NCBI GenBank assembly: GCA_029959085.1
Contig: JARWIR010000177.1
Location: 124,001-188,000 of the forward strand
Direction of reading: 5' to 3'
DNA from: Nemophila menziesii
Taxonomy: Eukaryota; Streptophyta; Magnoliopsida; Boraginales; Hydrophyllaceae
DNA: 64,000 nt
Part shown: positions 24,470 through 39,033 of the stretch, piece by piece
Layout of the letters: the number at the start of each line of letters is the position of its first letter
How positions within the stretch are numbered: position 1 is the first letter of the stretch
Notes under the pieces: model-generated
What the model saw: the letters and a program-made list of their open reading frames with translations, nothing else
The model's database searches: none
Told to the model about the DNA's origin: nothing
Made by a program: the position numbers and the translations under genes

Positions 24470-26905
24470 AAATTTAACATGTATTATTTATATTTGATAT
24501 AATTAATAATATAAAATTAATAATATTAATAATTAAACAAAAAGGAAATTGTAGAAAAATATAACTCTATACAATTTTGTATTTATAATAATCTTAAATT
24601 ATAGGATATGAAAATATTTTAGTTTGTATGTTAATTATATATAGTTTCAATTTTAATAACATTTACAAAAATCAAGCGAGAATATTATTTGAGATAATAA
24701 CTATACGTGAATTAATTAAAAATAAAAAATAAAGTTCGAATTAAAATGTTATATCATAAAAAATAAATTGGGTATTAAAACAAGATCTTAGTAAGTTACA
24801 TGACTTGGGCATAATTCTTTCATAAAAAACTGTACAATTTGATCGATGACCATGACATTTCATCACAATCATCCTCGTAGGAAGGAAAATTGTAATAAAA
24901 TGTCATAACCACGAGCATATTGCATAGGTTACACAGGTTTACTGTGATATTTGGAGAATCGAGATTAATTTGAAGAGCTCTATACGTTTCAATATGTAAA
25001 AACAACTCAGGGAAAAGAATATTTGAAGAAAATATAGCGGCAGAGAAAAGATTAAAAGTGTTGTGCCAGAATTAGGTTAAATTGTACATGTTTATATAGT
25101 AGTTAGGAGTGATGGGCCTGGTTTAGTTGGGCTTTATTTTATACATACAGTATATGGTTGATATTAATAAAAAAAATTAAAAAAAGCAGGCGTGGAATTT
25201 TATTGGGCCTAATTTTTAGGATAACTATAATAATTTTTTCATCCCTACTTACCTCTAATCTTAAAATATATATTTATATTTTTAAAATACCTTTATACCC
25301 ATGGTTATAGAAGATATATTTATTGTATTCAAGAATTGTGCGTCTACAACTAGAGTAGCAAAGCCTATCAACCATATCTTAGTGTTGTAAAAAAGTTTTT
25401 ATTATTTTAAAACTTCTTATTCTATTTTGATTTTAGTTTCAATTTATTTCGTGAGCTCATAAAATTCTTGAATCGTTCCTTATTATAGAACATAAGTTTA
25501 TTTTCCCATTATTTTAAAAATTAATAACATGTATATGTTAAAACAAAATTTATAAGAATTTATTTATAAAATTGGAACACAAATAAAATATTTTTTTAGT
25601 AACATTAGAAAAATAATATAGACAAAATAATCTTTTATACATATCATTTGATTTTTTAGTATATATAAATTTATATATTATTAGAATTATAATAGAAAAT
25701 TATACTCTGAAGAAATATATTATAATCATTCTTCATTTCGATAGTATAGAAATACGACTATTGAAGAAAGATTTGTGCTACAAGGATAAACTTTTTTAAT
25801 TGATAAAAAAGATTATAAATATTAATATATTCTTTGTTGTTTATTTGTTCTCTTGTTATCAGTCAATATAGTACATTATTCTCCCTAAATATTCCCTTAT
25901 GTTTGATTAAATTTACATTACTGATAAAGTATTATATCCTTTATTTTTGTATTCTATATAATTTAATAGTATATTTTAGTTGGTTAATATATTATGATTA
26001 ATGATAACTTTACATAATATTGATTTTTTAATAAAATATATTTCATGTAGTCTTTCAATTTTTCTTATTAATGTGTCTATTTTTTTATCTCTCAAAATAA
26101 TAACAATCTTGTAATGTATGTGACTGAAAAATATATTTTATTCATAAAATTATATAATATAATAGATTCGTATTTATATTTGGCTAAGTGTAATAAATTA
26201 TTTTAGGCCTGATAAATACGTAACACAACAAAATTGTACCTAACAAAATCAACCTAGGTTGTTAAGATTGATGAAAGTTTCTCGATTAAAAAAACTAAAT
26301 GTTTCATCCACAGAAGGTGACACATTAGTAGCTTCTACAAATATATGGAATAAGTAGTCGACATAAGTTTAGTTGACAACCTAATATATAGCGTTGTTTA
26401 AGTCCAATAAGTGATTAAATATGCAGTTAATTGCGATTTTTAAAATATAAAACACACACATATCTTGAGATTAAACTCTTGTGCTATTTAGTCTGAGTTT
26501 GGCGCATACCATAAATTCTTCTCTAAATATACTTATGCAATGATAATTTTTCATTGCAAAAACTTAAATGTATTTACTGAGTTCATATGTATTATGTTAA
26601 AAAAAATTTTGGACTAAACCTTATATAGATGAATTATTTGTGAAGTTTCACGTTATTTTTTTTTCTGTAATATTTAAAAAATAGAAACTAAAAGTCGTAT
26701 TTAGTAACATTGTTTTTAAAAGATTTTTATAAATTTATTTAGCAATATTTTGTCTAAATACAATTTTCATATATGTTGATACAATTTTTGATAGTGTAAT
26801 TACTATTCAAGATTATATATTAGAAAAAATCCGGAATACATATTATATAATTGCTTAATAATATTATTTTGTCTTTATTTTTTTTAGAAATAAGTAAAAT
26901 ATAGT
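24470..26905. repeat. U11, type B epsilon unit (2,436 bp)
   Basis: TATA at 25091-25099. Slightly longer than most B units because it keeps ATTATTAGAATTATAATAG near 25677, where most B units have a shorter ATTACATAG. Epsilon variants: GTTAAAAAAAATTTTGGACT near 26597, and GCAGTTAATTGC near 26424, which breaks the 12-bp palindrome. Its right part starts the seven-unit block. Confidence 0.93.
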
Positions 26906-29324
26906 AAATTCAACATGTATTATTTATATTTGATATAATTAATAATATAAAAATAATAATATTAATAATTAAATAAAAGGAAATTGTAGAAAATTATTAC
27001 TCTATACAATTTTGTATTTATAATAATCTTAAATTATAGGATATGAAAATATTTTAGTTTGTATGTTAATTATATATAGTTTCAATTTTAATAACTTCTA
27101 CAAAAATCAAGCTAGAATATTATTTGAGATAATAACTATATCTGAATTAATTAAAAGTAAAAAATAAAGTTCGAATTAAAATGTTATCATAAAAAATAAA
27201 TTAGGTATTAACACAAGATCTTAGCAAGTTACATGACTTGGGCATAATTCTTTCATAAAAAACTGTACAATTTGATCGATGGACATGACATTTCATCACA
27301 ATCATCCTCGTAGGAAGGAAAATTGTAATAAAATGTCATAACCACGAGCATATTGCATAGGTTACACAGGGTTACTGTGATATTTGGAGAATCGAGATTA
27401 ATCTGAAGAGCTCTATACGTTTCAATATGTAAAAACAACTCAGGGAAAAGAATATTTGAAGAAGATATAGCGGCAGAGAAAAGATTAAAAGTGTTGAGCC
27501 AGAATTAGGTTAAATTGTATATGTTTATATAGTAGTTAGGAATGATGGGCCTGGTTTAGTTGGGCTTTACATTATACAGTATATGGTTGATATAAATAAA
27601 AAACTTAAAAAAACCAGGCGTGGAATTTTATTGGGCCTAATTTTAAGGATAACTATAATAATTTCTTCATCCCTACTTACCTCTAATCTTAAAATATATA
27701 TTTATATTTTTAAAATACCTTTATACCCATGGTTATAGAAGATATATTTATTGTATTCAAGAATTGTGCGTCTAAACCTAGAGTAGCAAAGCCTATCAAT
27801 CATATCTTAGTGTTGTAAAAAAGTTTTTATTATTTTAAAACTTCTTATTCTATTTTGATTTTAGTTTCAATTTATTTCGTGAGCTCATAAAATTCTTAAA
27901 TCGTTCCTTATTATAGAACATAAGTTTATTTTCCCTTTATTTTAAAAATTAATAACATGTATATGTTACAACAAAATTTATAAGAATTTATTTATAAAAT
28001 TGGAACACAAATAAAATATTTTTTTTAGTAACATTAGAAAAATAATAAAGACAAAATAATCGTTTATACATATCATTTGGTTTTTTAGTATATATAAATT
28101 TATATATTACATAGAAAATTATACTCTGAAGAAATATATTATAATCATTCTTCATTTCGATAGTATAGAAATACGACTATTGAAGAAAGATTTGTGTTAC
28201 AAGGATAAACTTTTTTAATTGATAAAAAAGATTATAAATATTAATATATTCTTTGTTGTTTATTTGTTCTCTTGTTATCAGTCAATATAGTACATTATTC
28301 TCCCTAAATATTCCCTTTTGTTTGATTAAATTTACATTACTGATAAAGTATTATATCCTTTATTTTTGTATTCTATATAATTTAATAGTATATTTTAGTT
28401 GGTTAATATATTATGATTAATGATAACTTTATATAATATTGATTTTTTAATAAAACATATTTCATGTAGTCTTTCAATTTTTCTTATTAATGTGTCTATT
28501 TTTTTATCTCTCAAAATAATAACAATCTTGTAATGTATGTGACTGAAAAATATATTCTATTCATAAAATTATATAATATAATAGATTCGTATTTATATTT
28601 GGCTAAGTGTAAAAAATTTTTTTAGGCCTGATAAATACGTAACGCAACAAAATTGTAGATAACAAAATCAACCTAGGTTGTTAAGATTGATTAAAGTTTC
28701 TCGATTAAAAAAACTAAATGTTTCATCCACAGAAGGTGACATATTAATAGCTTCTACAAATATATGGAATAAGTAGTCGACATAAGTTTAGTTGACAACC
28801 TAATATATAGCGTTGTTTAAGTCCAATAAGTGATTAAATATGCAATTAATTGCGATTTTTAAAATATAAAATACACACATATCTTGAGAATAAACTCTTG
28901 TGCTATTTAGTCTGAGTTTGGCGCATACCATAAATTCTTCTCTACATATACTTATGCAATGATAATTTTTCATTGCAAAAACTTAAATATATTTACTGAA
29001 TTCATATGTATTATGTTAAAATTTGTTTTGGGCTATACCTTATATAGATGAATTATTTGTGAAGTTTCACGTTATTTTTTTTTTACGTAATATTTAAAAA
29101 ATAGAAACTAAAAGTCGTGTTTAGTAACATTGTTTTTAAAAGATTTTTATAAATTTATTTAGCACAATTTTGTCTAAATACAATTTTCATATATGTTGAT
29201 ACAATTTTTTATAGTGTAATTACTATTCAAGATTATATATTAGAAAAAATCCAGAATACATATTATATAATTGCTTAATAATATTATTTTGTCTTTATTT
29301 TTTAAGAAATAAGTAAAATATAGT
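26906..29324. repeat. U12, mosaic unit: A-like left third, delta right part (2,419 bp)
   Basis: TATA at 27524-27532. Private variants shared only with U19: GAAGAAGATATAG near 27459, TTGAGCCAG near 27494, GTCTAAACCTAGAG near 27770 and TTGTAGATAAC near 28653. These mark it as the duplicated partner of U19 (+16,985 bp). Confidence 0.93.
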
Positions 29325-31749
29325 AAATTTAACATGTATGATTTATATTTGATATAATTAATAATATAAAATTAATAATATTAATATTTAAACAAAAAGG
29401 AAATTGTAGAAAAATATAACTCTATACAATTTTGTATTTATAATTATCTTAAATTATAGGATATGAAAATATTTTAGTTTGTATGTTAATTATATATAGT
29501 TTCAATTTTAATAACATTTACAAAAATCAAGCGAGAATATTATTTGACATAATAACTATACGTGAATTAATTAAAAATAAAAAAATAAAGTTCGAATTAA
29601 AATGTTATATCATAAAAAATAAATTGGGTATTAAAACAAGATCTTAGTAAGTTACATGACGGGAATAATTCTTTCATAAAAAACTGTACAATTTGATCGA
29701 TGACCATGACATTTCATCACAATCATCCTCGTAGGAAGGAAAATTGTAATAAAATGTCATAACCACGAGCATACTGCATAGGTTACACAGGTTTACTGTG
29801 ATATTTGGAGAATCGAGATTAATTTGAAGAGCTCTATACGTTTCAATATGTAAAAACAACTCAGGGAAAAGAATATTTGAAGAAAATATAGCGCCAGAGA
29901 AAAGATTAAAAGTGTTGTACCAGAATTAGGTTAAATTGTACATGTTTATATAGTAGTTAGGAGTGATGGGCCTGGTTTAGTTGGGCTTTATTTTATACAT
30001 ACAGTATATGGTTGATATTAATAAAAAAAATTAAAAAAAGCAGGCGTGGAATTTTATTGGGCCTAATTTTTAGGATAACTATAATAATTTTTCATCCCTA
30101 CTTACCTCTAATCTTAAAATATATATTTATATTTTTAAAATACCTTTATACCCATGGTTATAGAAGATATATTTATTGTATTCAAGAATTGTGCGTCTAC
30201 AACTAGAGTAGCAAAGCCTATCAATCATATCTTAGTGTTGTAAAAAAGTTTTTATTATTTTAAAACTTCTTATTCTATTTTGATTTTAGTTTCAATTTAT
30301 TTCGTGAGCTCATAAAATTCTTAAATCGTTCCTTATTATAGAACATAAGTTTATTTTCCCTTTATTTTAAAAATTAATAACATGTATATGTTACAACAAA
30401 ATTTATAAGAATTTATTTATAAAATTGGAACACAAATAAAATATTTTTTTTAGTAACATTAGAAAAATAATAAAGACAAAATAATCGTTTATACATATCA
30501 TTTGATTTTTTAGTATATATAAATTTATATATTACATAGAAAATTATACTCTAAAGAAATATATTATAATCATTCTTCATTTCGATAGTATAGAAATACG
30601 ACTATTGAAGAAAGATTTGTGTTACAAGGATAAACTTTTTTAATTGATAAAAAAGATTATAAATATTAATATATTCTTTGTTGTTTATTTGTTCTCTTGT
30701 TATCAGTCAATATAGTACATTATTCTCTCTAAATATTCCCTTTTGTTTGATTAAATTTACATTACTGATAAAGTATTATATCCTTTATTTTTGTATTCTA
30801 TATAATTTAATAGTGTATTTTAGTTGGTTAATATATTATGATTAATGATAACTTTACATAATATTGATTTTTTAATAAAATATATTTCATGTAGTCTTTC
30901 AATTTTTCTTATTAATGTGTCTATTTTTTTATCTCTCAAAATAATAACAATCTTGTAATGTATGTGACTGAAAAATATATTCTATTCATAAAATTATATA
31001 ATATAATAGATTCGTATTTATATTTGGCTAAGTGTAATAAATTTTTTTAGGCCTGATAAATACGTAACGCAACAAAATTGTACATAACAAAATCAACCTA
31101 GGTTGTTAAGATTGATGAAAGTTTCTCGATTAAAAAAACTAAATGTTTCATCCGCAGAAGGTGACACATTAATAGCTTCTACAAATATATGGAATAAGTA
31201 GTCGACATAAGTTTAGTTGACAACCTAATATATAGCGTTGTTTAAGTCCAATAAGTGATTAAATATGCAATTAATTGCGATTTTTAAAATATAAAACACA
31301 CACATATCTTGAGATTAAACTCTTGTGCTATTTAGTCTGAGTTTGGCGCATACCATAAATTCTTCTCTACATATACTTATGCAATGATAATATTTCATTG
31401 CAAAAACTTAAATATATTTACTGAGTTCATATGTATTATGTTAAAATTTGTTTTGGGCTATACCTTATATAGATGAATTATTTGTGAAGTTTCACGTTAT
31501 TTTTTTTTTATGTAATATTTAAAAAATAGAAACTAAAAGTCGTGTTTAGTAACATTGTTTTTAAAAGATTTTTATAAATTTATTTAGCACAATTTTGTCT
31601 AAATACAATTTTCATATATGTTGATACAATTTTTGATAGTGTAATTACTATTCAAGATTATATATTAGAAAAAATCCATAATACATATTATATAATTGCT
31701 TAATAATATTATTTTGTCTTTATTATTGAAGAAATAAGTAAAATATAGT
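29325..31749. repeat. U13, type B beta unit (2,425 bp)
   Basis: TATA at 29945-29953. Shares ACTCTAAAGAAATAT near 30548, TTCTCTCTAAATATT near 30723 and AATAGTGTATTT near 30808 only with U20 (+16,984 bp). One private difference, CATACTGCAT near 29771. Confidence 0.93.
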
Positions 31750-34174
31750 AAATTTAACATGTATTATTTATATTTGATATAATTAATAATATTAAATTAA
31801 TAATATTAATAATTAAACAAAAAGGAAATTGTAGAAAAATATAACTCTATACAATTTTGTATTTATAATAATCTTAAATTATAGGATATGAAAATATTTT
31901 AGTTTGTATGTTAATTATATATAGTTTCAATTTTAATAACATTTACAAAAATCAAGCAAGAATATTATTTGAGATAATAACTATACGTGAATTAATTAAA
32001 AATAAAAAATAAAGTTCGAATTAAAATGTTATATCATAAAAAATAAATTGGGTATTAAAACAAGATCTTAGTAAGTTACATGACTTGGGCATAATTCTTT
32101 CATAAAAAACTGTACAATTTGATCGATGACCATGACATTTCATCACAATCATCCTCGTAGGAAGGAAAATTGTAATAAAATGTCATAACCACGAGCATAT
32201 TGCATAGGTTACACAGGTTTACTGTGATATTTGGAGAATCGAGATTAATTTGAAGAGCTCTATACGTTTCAATATGTAAAAACAACTCAGGGAAAAGAAT
32301 ATTTGAAGAAAATATAGCGGCAGAAAAAAGATTAAAAGTGTTGTGCCAGAATTAGGTTAAATTGTACATGTTTATATAGTAGTTAGGAGTGATGGGCCTG
32401 GTTTAGTTGGGCTTTATTTTATACATACAGTATATGGTTGATATTAATAAAAAAAATTAAAAAAAGCAGGCGTGGAATTTTATTGGGCCTAATTTTTAGG
32501 ATAACTATAATAATTTTTTCATCCCTACTTACCTCTAATCTTAAAATATATATTTATATTTTTAAAATACCTTTATACCCATGGTTATAGAAGATATATT
32601 TATTGTATTCAAGAATTGTGTGTCTACAACTAGAGTAGCAAAGCCTATCAATCATATCTTAGTGTTGTAAAAAAGTTTTTATTATTTTAAAACTTCTTAT
32701 TCTATTTTGATTTTAGTTTCAATTTATTTCGTGAGCTCATAAAATTCTTAAATCGTTCCTTATTATAGAACATAAGTTTATTTTCCCTTTATTTTAAAAA
32801 TTAATAACATGTATATGTTACAACAAAATTTATAAGAATTTATTTATAAAATTGGAACACAAATAAAATATTTTTTTTAGTAACATTAGAAAAATAATAA
32901 AGACAAAATAATCGTTTATACATATCATTTGATTTTTTAGTATATATAAATTTATATATTACATAGAAAATTATACTCTGAAGAAATATATTATAATCAT
33001 TCTTCATTTCGATAGTATAGAAATACGACTATTGAAGAAAGATTTGTGTTACAAGGATAAACTTTTTTAATTGATAAAAAAGATTATAAATATTAATATA
33101 TTCTTTGTTGTTTATTTGTTCTCTTGTTATCAGTCAATATAGTACATTATTCTCCCTAAATATTCCCTTTTGTTTGATTAAATTTACATTACTGATAAAG
33201 TATTATATCCTTTATTTTTGTATTCTATATAATTTAATAGTATATTTTAGTTGGTTAATATATTATGATTAATGATAACTTTATATAATATTGATTTTTT
33301 AATAAAACATATTTCATGTAGTCTTTCAATTTTTCTTATAATGTGTCTATTTTTTTATCTCTCAAAATAATAACAATCTTGTAATGTATGTGACTGAAAA
33401 ATATATTCTATTCATAAAATTATATAATATAATAGATTCGTATTTATATTTGGCTAAGTGTAATAAATTTTTTTAGGCCTGATAAATACGTAACGCAACA
33501 AAATTGTACATAACAAAATCAACCTAGGTTGTTAAGATTGACGAAAGTTTCTCGATTAAAAAAACTAAATGTTTCATCCACAGAAGGAGACACATTAATA
33601 GCTTCTACAAATATATGGAATAAGTAGTCGACATAAGTTTAGTTGACAACCTAATATATAGCGTTGTTTAAGTCCAATAAGTGATTAAATATGCAATTAA
33701 TTGCGATTTTTAAAATATAAAACACACACATATCTTGAGATTAAACTCTTGTGCTATTTAGTCTGAGTTTGGCGCATACCATAAATTCTTCTCTACATAT
33801 ACTTATGCAATGATAATTTTTCATTGAAAAAACTTAATTATATTTACTGAGTTCATATGTATTATGTTAAAATTTGTTTTGGGCTATACCTAATATAGAT
33901 GAATTATTTGTGAAGTTTCACGTTATTTTGTTTTATGTAATATTTAAAAAATAGAAACTAAAAGTCGTATTTAGTAACATTGTTTTTAAAAGATTTTTAT
34001 AAATTTATTTAGCAATATTTTGTCTAAATACAATTTTCATATATGTTGATACAATTTTTGATAGTGTAATTACTATTCAAGATTATATATTAGAAAAAAT
34101 CCATAATACATATTATATAATTGCTTAATAATATTATTTTGTCTTTATTATTGAAGAAATAAGTAAAATATAGT
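31750..34174. repeat. U14, type B alpha unit (2,425 bp)
   Basis: TATA at 32371-32379. Very like U15 immediately downstream (same length, same ATCCATAATACAT variant in the flanking tails), which suggests a single-unit duplication before the seven-unit block was copied. Confidence 0.93.
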
Positions 34175-36599
34175 AAATTTAACATGTATTATTTATATTT
34201 GATATAATTAATAATATTAAATTAATAATATTAATAATTAAACAAAAAGGAAATTGTAGAAAAATATAACTCTATACAATTTTGTATTTATAATAATCTT
34301 AAATTATAGGATATGAAAATATTTTAGTTTGTATGTTAATTATATATAGTTTCAATTTTAATAACATTTACAAAAATCAAGCAAGAATATTATTTGAGAT
34401 AATAACTATACGTGAATTAATTAAAAATAAAAAATAAAGTTCGAATTAAAATGTTATATCATAAAAAATAAATTGGGTATTAAAACAAGATCTTAGTAAG
34501 TTACATGACTTGGGCATAATTCTTTCATAAAAAACTGTACAATTTGATCGATGACCATGACATTTCATCACAATCATCCTCGTAGGAAGGAAAATTGTAA
34601 TAAAATGTCATAACCACGAGCATATTGCATAGGTTACACAGGTTTACTGTGATATTTGGAGAATCGAGATTAATTTGAAGAGCTCTATACGTTTCAATAT
34701 GTAAAAACAACTCAGGGAAAAGAATATTTGAAGAAAATATAGCGGCAGAAAAAAGATTAAAAGTGTTGTGCCAGAATTAGGTTAAATTGTACATGTTTAT
34801 ATAGTAGTTAGGAGTGATGGGTCTGGTTTAGTTGGGCTTTATTTTATACATACAGTATATGGTTGATATTAATAAAAAAAATTAAAAAAAGCAGGCGTGG
34901 AATTTTATTGGGCCTAATTTTTAGGATAACTATAATAATTTTTTCATCCCTACTTACCTCTAATCTTAAAATATATATTTATATTTTTAAAATACCTTTA
35001 TACCCATGGTTATAGAAGATATATTTATTGTATTCAAGAATTGTGTGTCTACAACTAGAGTAGCAAAGCCTATCAATCATATCTTAGTGTTGTAAAAAAG
35101 TTTTTATTATTTTAAAACTTCTTATTCTATTTTGATTTTAGTTTCAATTTATTTCGTGAGCTCATAAAATTCTTAAATCGTTCCTTATTATAGAACATAA
35201 GTTTATTTTCCCTTTATTTTAAAAATTAATAACATGTATATGTTACAACAAAATTTATAAGAATTTATTTATAAAATTGGAACACAAATAAAATATTTTT
35301 TTTAGTAACATTAGAAAAATAATAAAGACAAAATAATCGTTTATACATATCATTTGATTTTTTAGTATATATAAATTTATATATTACATAGAAAATTATA
35401 CTCTGAAGAAATATATTATAATCATTCTTCATTTCGATAGTATAGAAATACGACTATTGAAGAAAGATTTGTGTTACAAGGATAAACTTTTTTAATTGAT
35501 AAAAAAGATTATAAATATTAATATATTCTTTGTTGTTTATTTGTTCTCTTGTTATCAGTCAATATAGTACATTATTCTCCCTAAATATTCCCTTTTGTTT
35601 GATTAAATTTACATTACTGATAAAGTATTATATCCTTTATTTTTGTATTCTATATAATTTAATAGTATATTTTAGTTGGTTAATATATTATGATTAATGA
35701 TAACTTTATATAATATTGATTTTTTAATAAAACATATTTCATGTAGTCTTTCAATTTTTCTTATAATGTGTCTATTTTTTTATCTCTCAAAATAATAACA
35801 ATCTTGTAATGTATGTGACTGAAAAATATATTCTATTCATAAAATTATATAATATAATAGATTCGTATTTATATTTGGCTAAGTGTAATAAATTTTTTTA
35901 GGCCTGATAAATACGTAACGCAACAAAATTGTACATAACAAAATCAACCTAGGTTGTTAAGATTGACGAAAGTTTCTCGATTAAAAAAACTAAATGTTTC
36001 ATCCACAGAAGGAGACACATTAATAGCTTCTACAAATATATGGAATAAGTAGTCGACATAAGTTTAGTTGACAACCTAATATATAGCGTTGTTTAAGTCC
36101 AATAAGTGATTAAATATGCAATTAATTGCGATTTTTAAAATATAAAACACACACATATCTTGAGATTAAACTCTTGTGCTATTTAGTCTGAGTTTGGCGC
36201 ATACCATAAATTCTTCTCTACATATACTTATGCAATGATAATTTTTCATTGAAAAAACTTAATTATATTTACTGAGTTCATATGTATTATGTTAAAATTT
36301 GTTTTGGGCTATACCTAATATAGATGAATTATTTGTGAAGTTTCACGTTATTTTGTTTTATGTAATATTTAAAAAATAGAAACTAAAAGTCGTATTTAGT
36401 AACATTGTTTTTAAAAGATTTTTATAAATTTATTTAGCAATATTTTGTCTAAATACAATTTTCATATATGTTGATACAATTTTTGATAGAGTAATTACTA
36501 TTCAAGATTATATATTAGAAAAAATCCGGAATACATATTATATAATTGCTTAGTAATATTATTTTGTCTTTATTTTTTTAGAAATAAGTAAAATATAGT
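34175..36599. repeat. U15, type B alpha unit (2,425 bp) with a mutated site II motif
   Basis: TATA at 34796-34804. The TATA-proximal TGGGCC is TGGGTC at 34818-34823, a change shared only with U23, its partner at +19,408 bp. Confidence 0.93.
34747..34915 (-). promoter_or_regulatory. Promoter-like module with one lost site II (U15)
   Basis: TATA 34796-34804 is intact, but the nearest motif is TGGGTC (34818-34823, changed base 34822). The other two motifs remain. The same change recurs in U23 at 54226-54231, copied with the block. Confidence 0.55.
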
Positions 36600-39033
36600 A
36601 AATTCAACATGTATTATTTATATTTGATATAATTAATAATATAAAAATAATAATATTAATAATTAAATAAAAGGAAATTGTAGAAAATTATTACTCTATA
36701 CAGTTTTGTATTTATAATAATCTTAAATTATAGGATATGAAAATATTTTAGTTTGTATGTTAATTATATATAGTTTCAATTTTAATAACTTCTACAAAAA
36801 TCAAGCTAGAATATTATTTGAGATAATAACTATACGTGAATTAATTAAAAATAAAAAATAAAGTTCGAATTAAAATGTTATCATAAAAAATAAATTAGGT
36901 ATTAACACAAGATCTTAGCAAGTTACATGACTTGGGCATAATTCTTTCATAAAAAACTGTACAATTTGATCGATGGACATGACATTTCATCACAATCATC
37001 CTCGTAGGAAGGAAAATTGTAATAAAATGTCATAACCACGAGCATATTGCATAGGTTACACAGGGTTACTGTGATATTTGGAGAATCGAGATTAATCTGA
37101 AGAGCTCTATACGTTTCAATATGTAAAAACAACTCAGGGAAAAGAATATTTGAAGAAAATATAGCGGCAGAGAAAAGATTAAAAGTGTTGTGCCAGAATT
37201 AGGTTAAATTGTACATGTTTATATAGTAGTTAGGAGTGATGGGCCTGGTTTAGTTGGGCTTTATTTTATACATACAGTATATGGTTGATATTAATAAAAA
37301 ACATAAAAAAAACCAGGCGTGGAATTTTATTGGGCCTAATTTTAAGGATAACTATAATAATTTTTTCATCCCTACATACCTCTAATCTTAAGATATATAT
37401 TTATATTTTTAAAATACCTTCATACCCATGGTTATAGTAGATATATTTGTTGTATTCAAGAATTGTGCGTCTACAACTAGAGTAGCAAAGCCTATCAACC
37501 ATATCTTAGTGTTGTAAAAAAGTTTTTATTATTTTAAAACTTCTTATTCTATTTTGATTTTAGTTTCAATTTATTTCGTGAGCTCATAAAATTCTTAAAT
37601 CGTTCCTTATTATAGAACATAAGTTTATTTTCCCTTTATTTTAAAAATTAATAAAATGTATATGTTAAAACAAAATTTATAAGAATTTATTTATAAACTT
37701 GGAACACAAATAAAATATTTTTTTTAGTAACATTAGAAAAATAATATAGACAAAATAATCGTTTATACATATCATTTGATTTTTTAGTATATATAAATTT
37801 ATATACTATTAGAATTATCATAGAAAATTATACTCCGAAGAAATATATTATAATCATTCTTCATTTCGATAGTATAGAAATACGACTATTGAAGAAAGAT
37901 TTGTGCTACAAGGATAAACTTTTTTAATTGATAAAAAAGATTATAAATATTAATATATTCTTTGTTGTTTATTTGTTCTCTTGTTATCAGGCAATATAGT
38001 ACATTATTCTCCCTAAATATTCCCTTATGTTTGATTAAATTTACATTACTTTATAAAGTATTATATCCTTTATTTTTGTATTCTATATAATTTAATAGTA
38101 TATTTTAGTTGGTTAATATATTATGATTAATGATAACTTTACATAATATTGATTTTTTAATAAAATATATTTCATGTAGTCTTTCAATTTTTCTTATTAA
38201 TGTGTCTATTTTTTTATCTCTCAAAATAATAACAATCTTGTAATGTATGTGACTGAAAAATATATTCTATTCATAAAATTATATAATATAATAGATTCGT
38301 ATTTATATTTGGCTAAGTGTAATAAATTATTTTAGGCCTGATAAATACGTAACACAACAAAATTGTACCTAACAAAATCAACCTAGGTTGTTAAGATTGA
38401 TGAAAGTTTCTCGATTAAAAAAACTAAATGTTTCATCCACAGAAGGTGACACATTAATAGCTTCTACAAATATATGGAATAAGTAGTCGACATAAGTTTA
38501 GTTGACAACCTAATATATAGCGTTGTTTAAGTCCAATAAGTGATTAAATATGCAATTAATTGCGATTTTTAAAATATAAAACACACACATATCTTGAGAT
38601 TAAACTCTTGTGCTATTTAGTCTGAGTTTGGCGCATACCATAAATTCTTCTCTACATATACTTATGCAATGATAACTTTTCATTGCAAAAACTTAAATGT
38701 ATTTACTGAGTTCATATGTATTATGTTAAAATTTGTTTTGGACTAAACCTTATATAGATGAATTATTTGTGAAGTTTCACGTTATTTTGTTTTCTGTAAT
38801 ATTTAAAAAATAGAAACTAAAAGTCGTATTTAGTAACATTGTTTTTAAAAGATTTTTATAAATTTATTTAGCACAATTTTGTTTAAATATAATTTTCTTA
38901 TATGTTGATACAATTTTTGATAGTGTAATTACTATTCAAGATTATATATTAGAAAAAATCCGGAATACATATTATATAATTGCTTAATAATATTATTTTT
39001 TCTTTATTTTTTTAGAAATAAGTAAAATATAGT
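36600..39033. repeat. U16, mosaic unit with a short B tract, gamma right part (2,434 bp)
   Basis: The left third is A-like, as in U8, but a tract of at least 37,214-37,292 over the promoter is ordinary type B. TATA at 37218-37226. It keeps CTATTAGAATTATCATAG near 37805, which adds about 11 bp compared with the shorter B units. Partner of U24 (+19,408 bp). Confidence 0.93.
37168..37343 (-). promoter_or_regulatory. Promoter-like module replaced by a short B tract (U16; copied in U24)
   Basis: TATA 37218-37226. From 37,214 (GTACATG) to 37,292 (GATATTAATAAA) the sequence is ordinary type B, while both flanks are of the U8-like mosaic type. The promoter core was swapped as a small patch. Confidence 0.55.
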
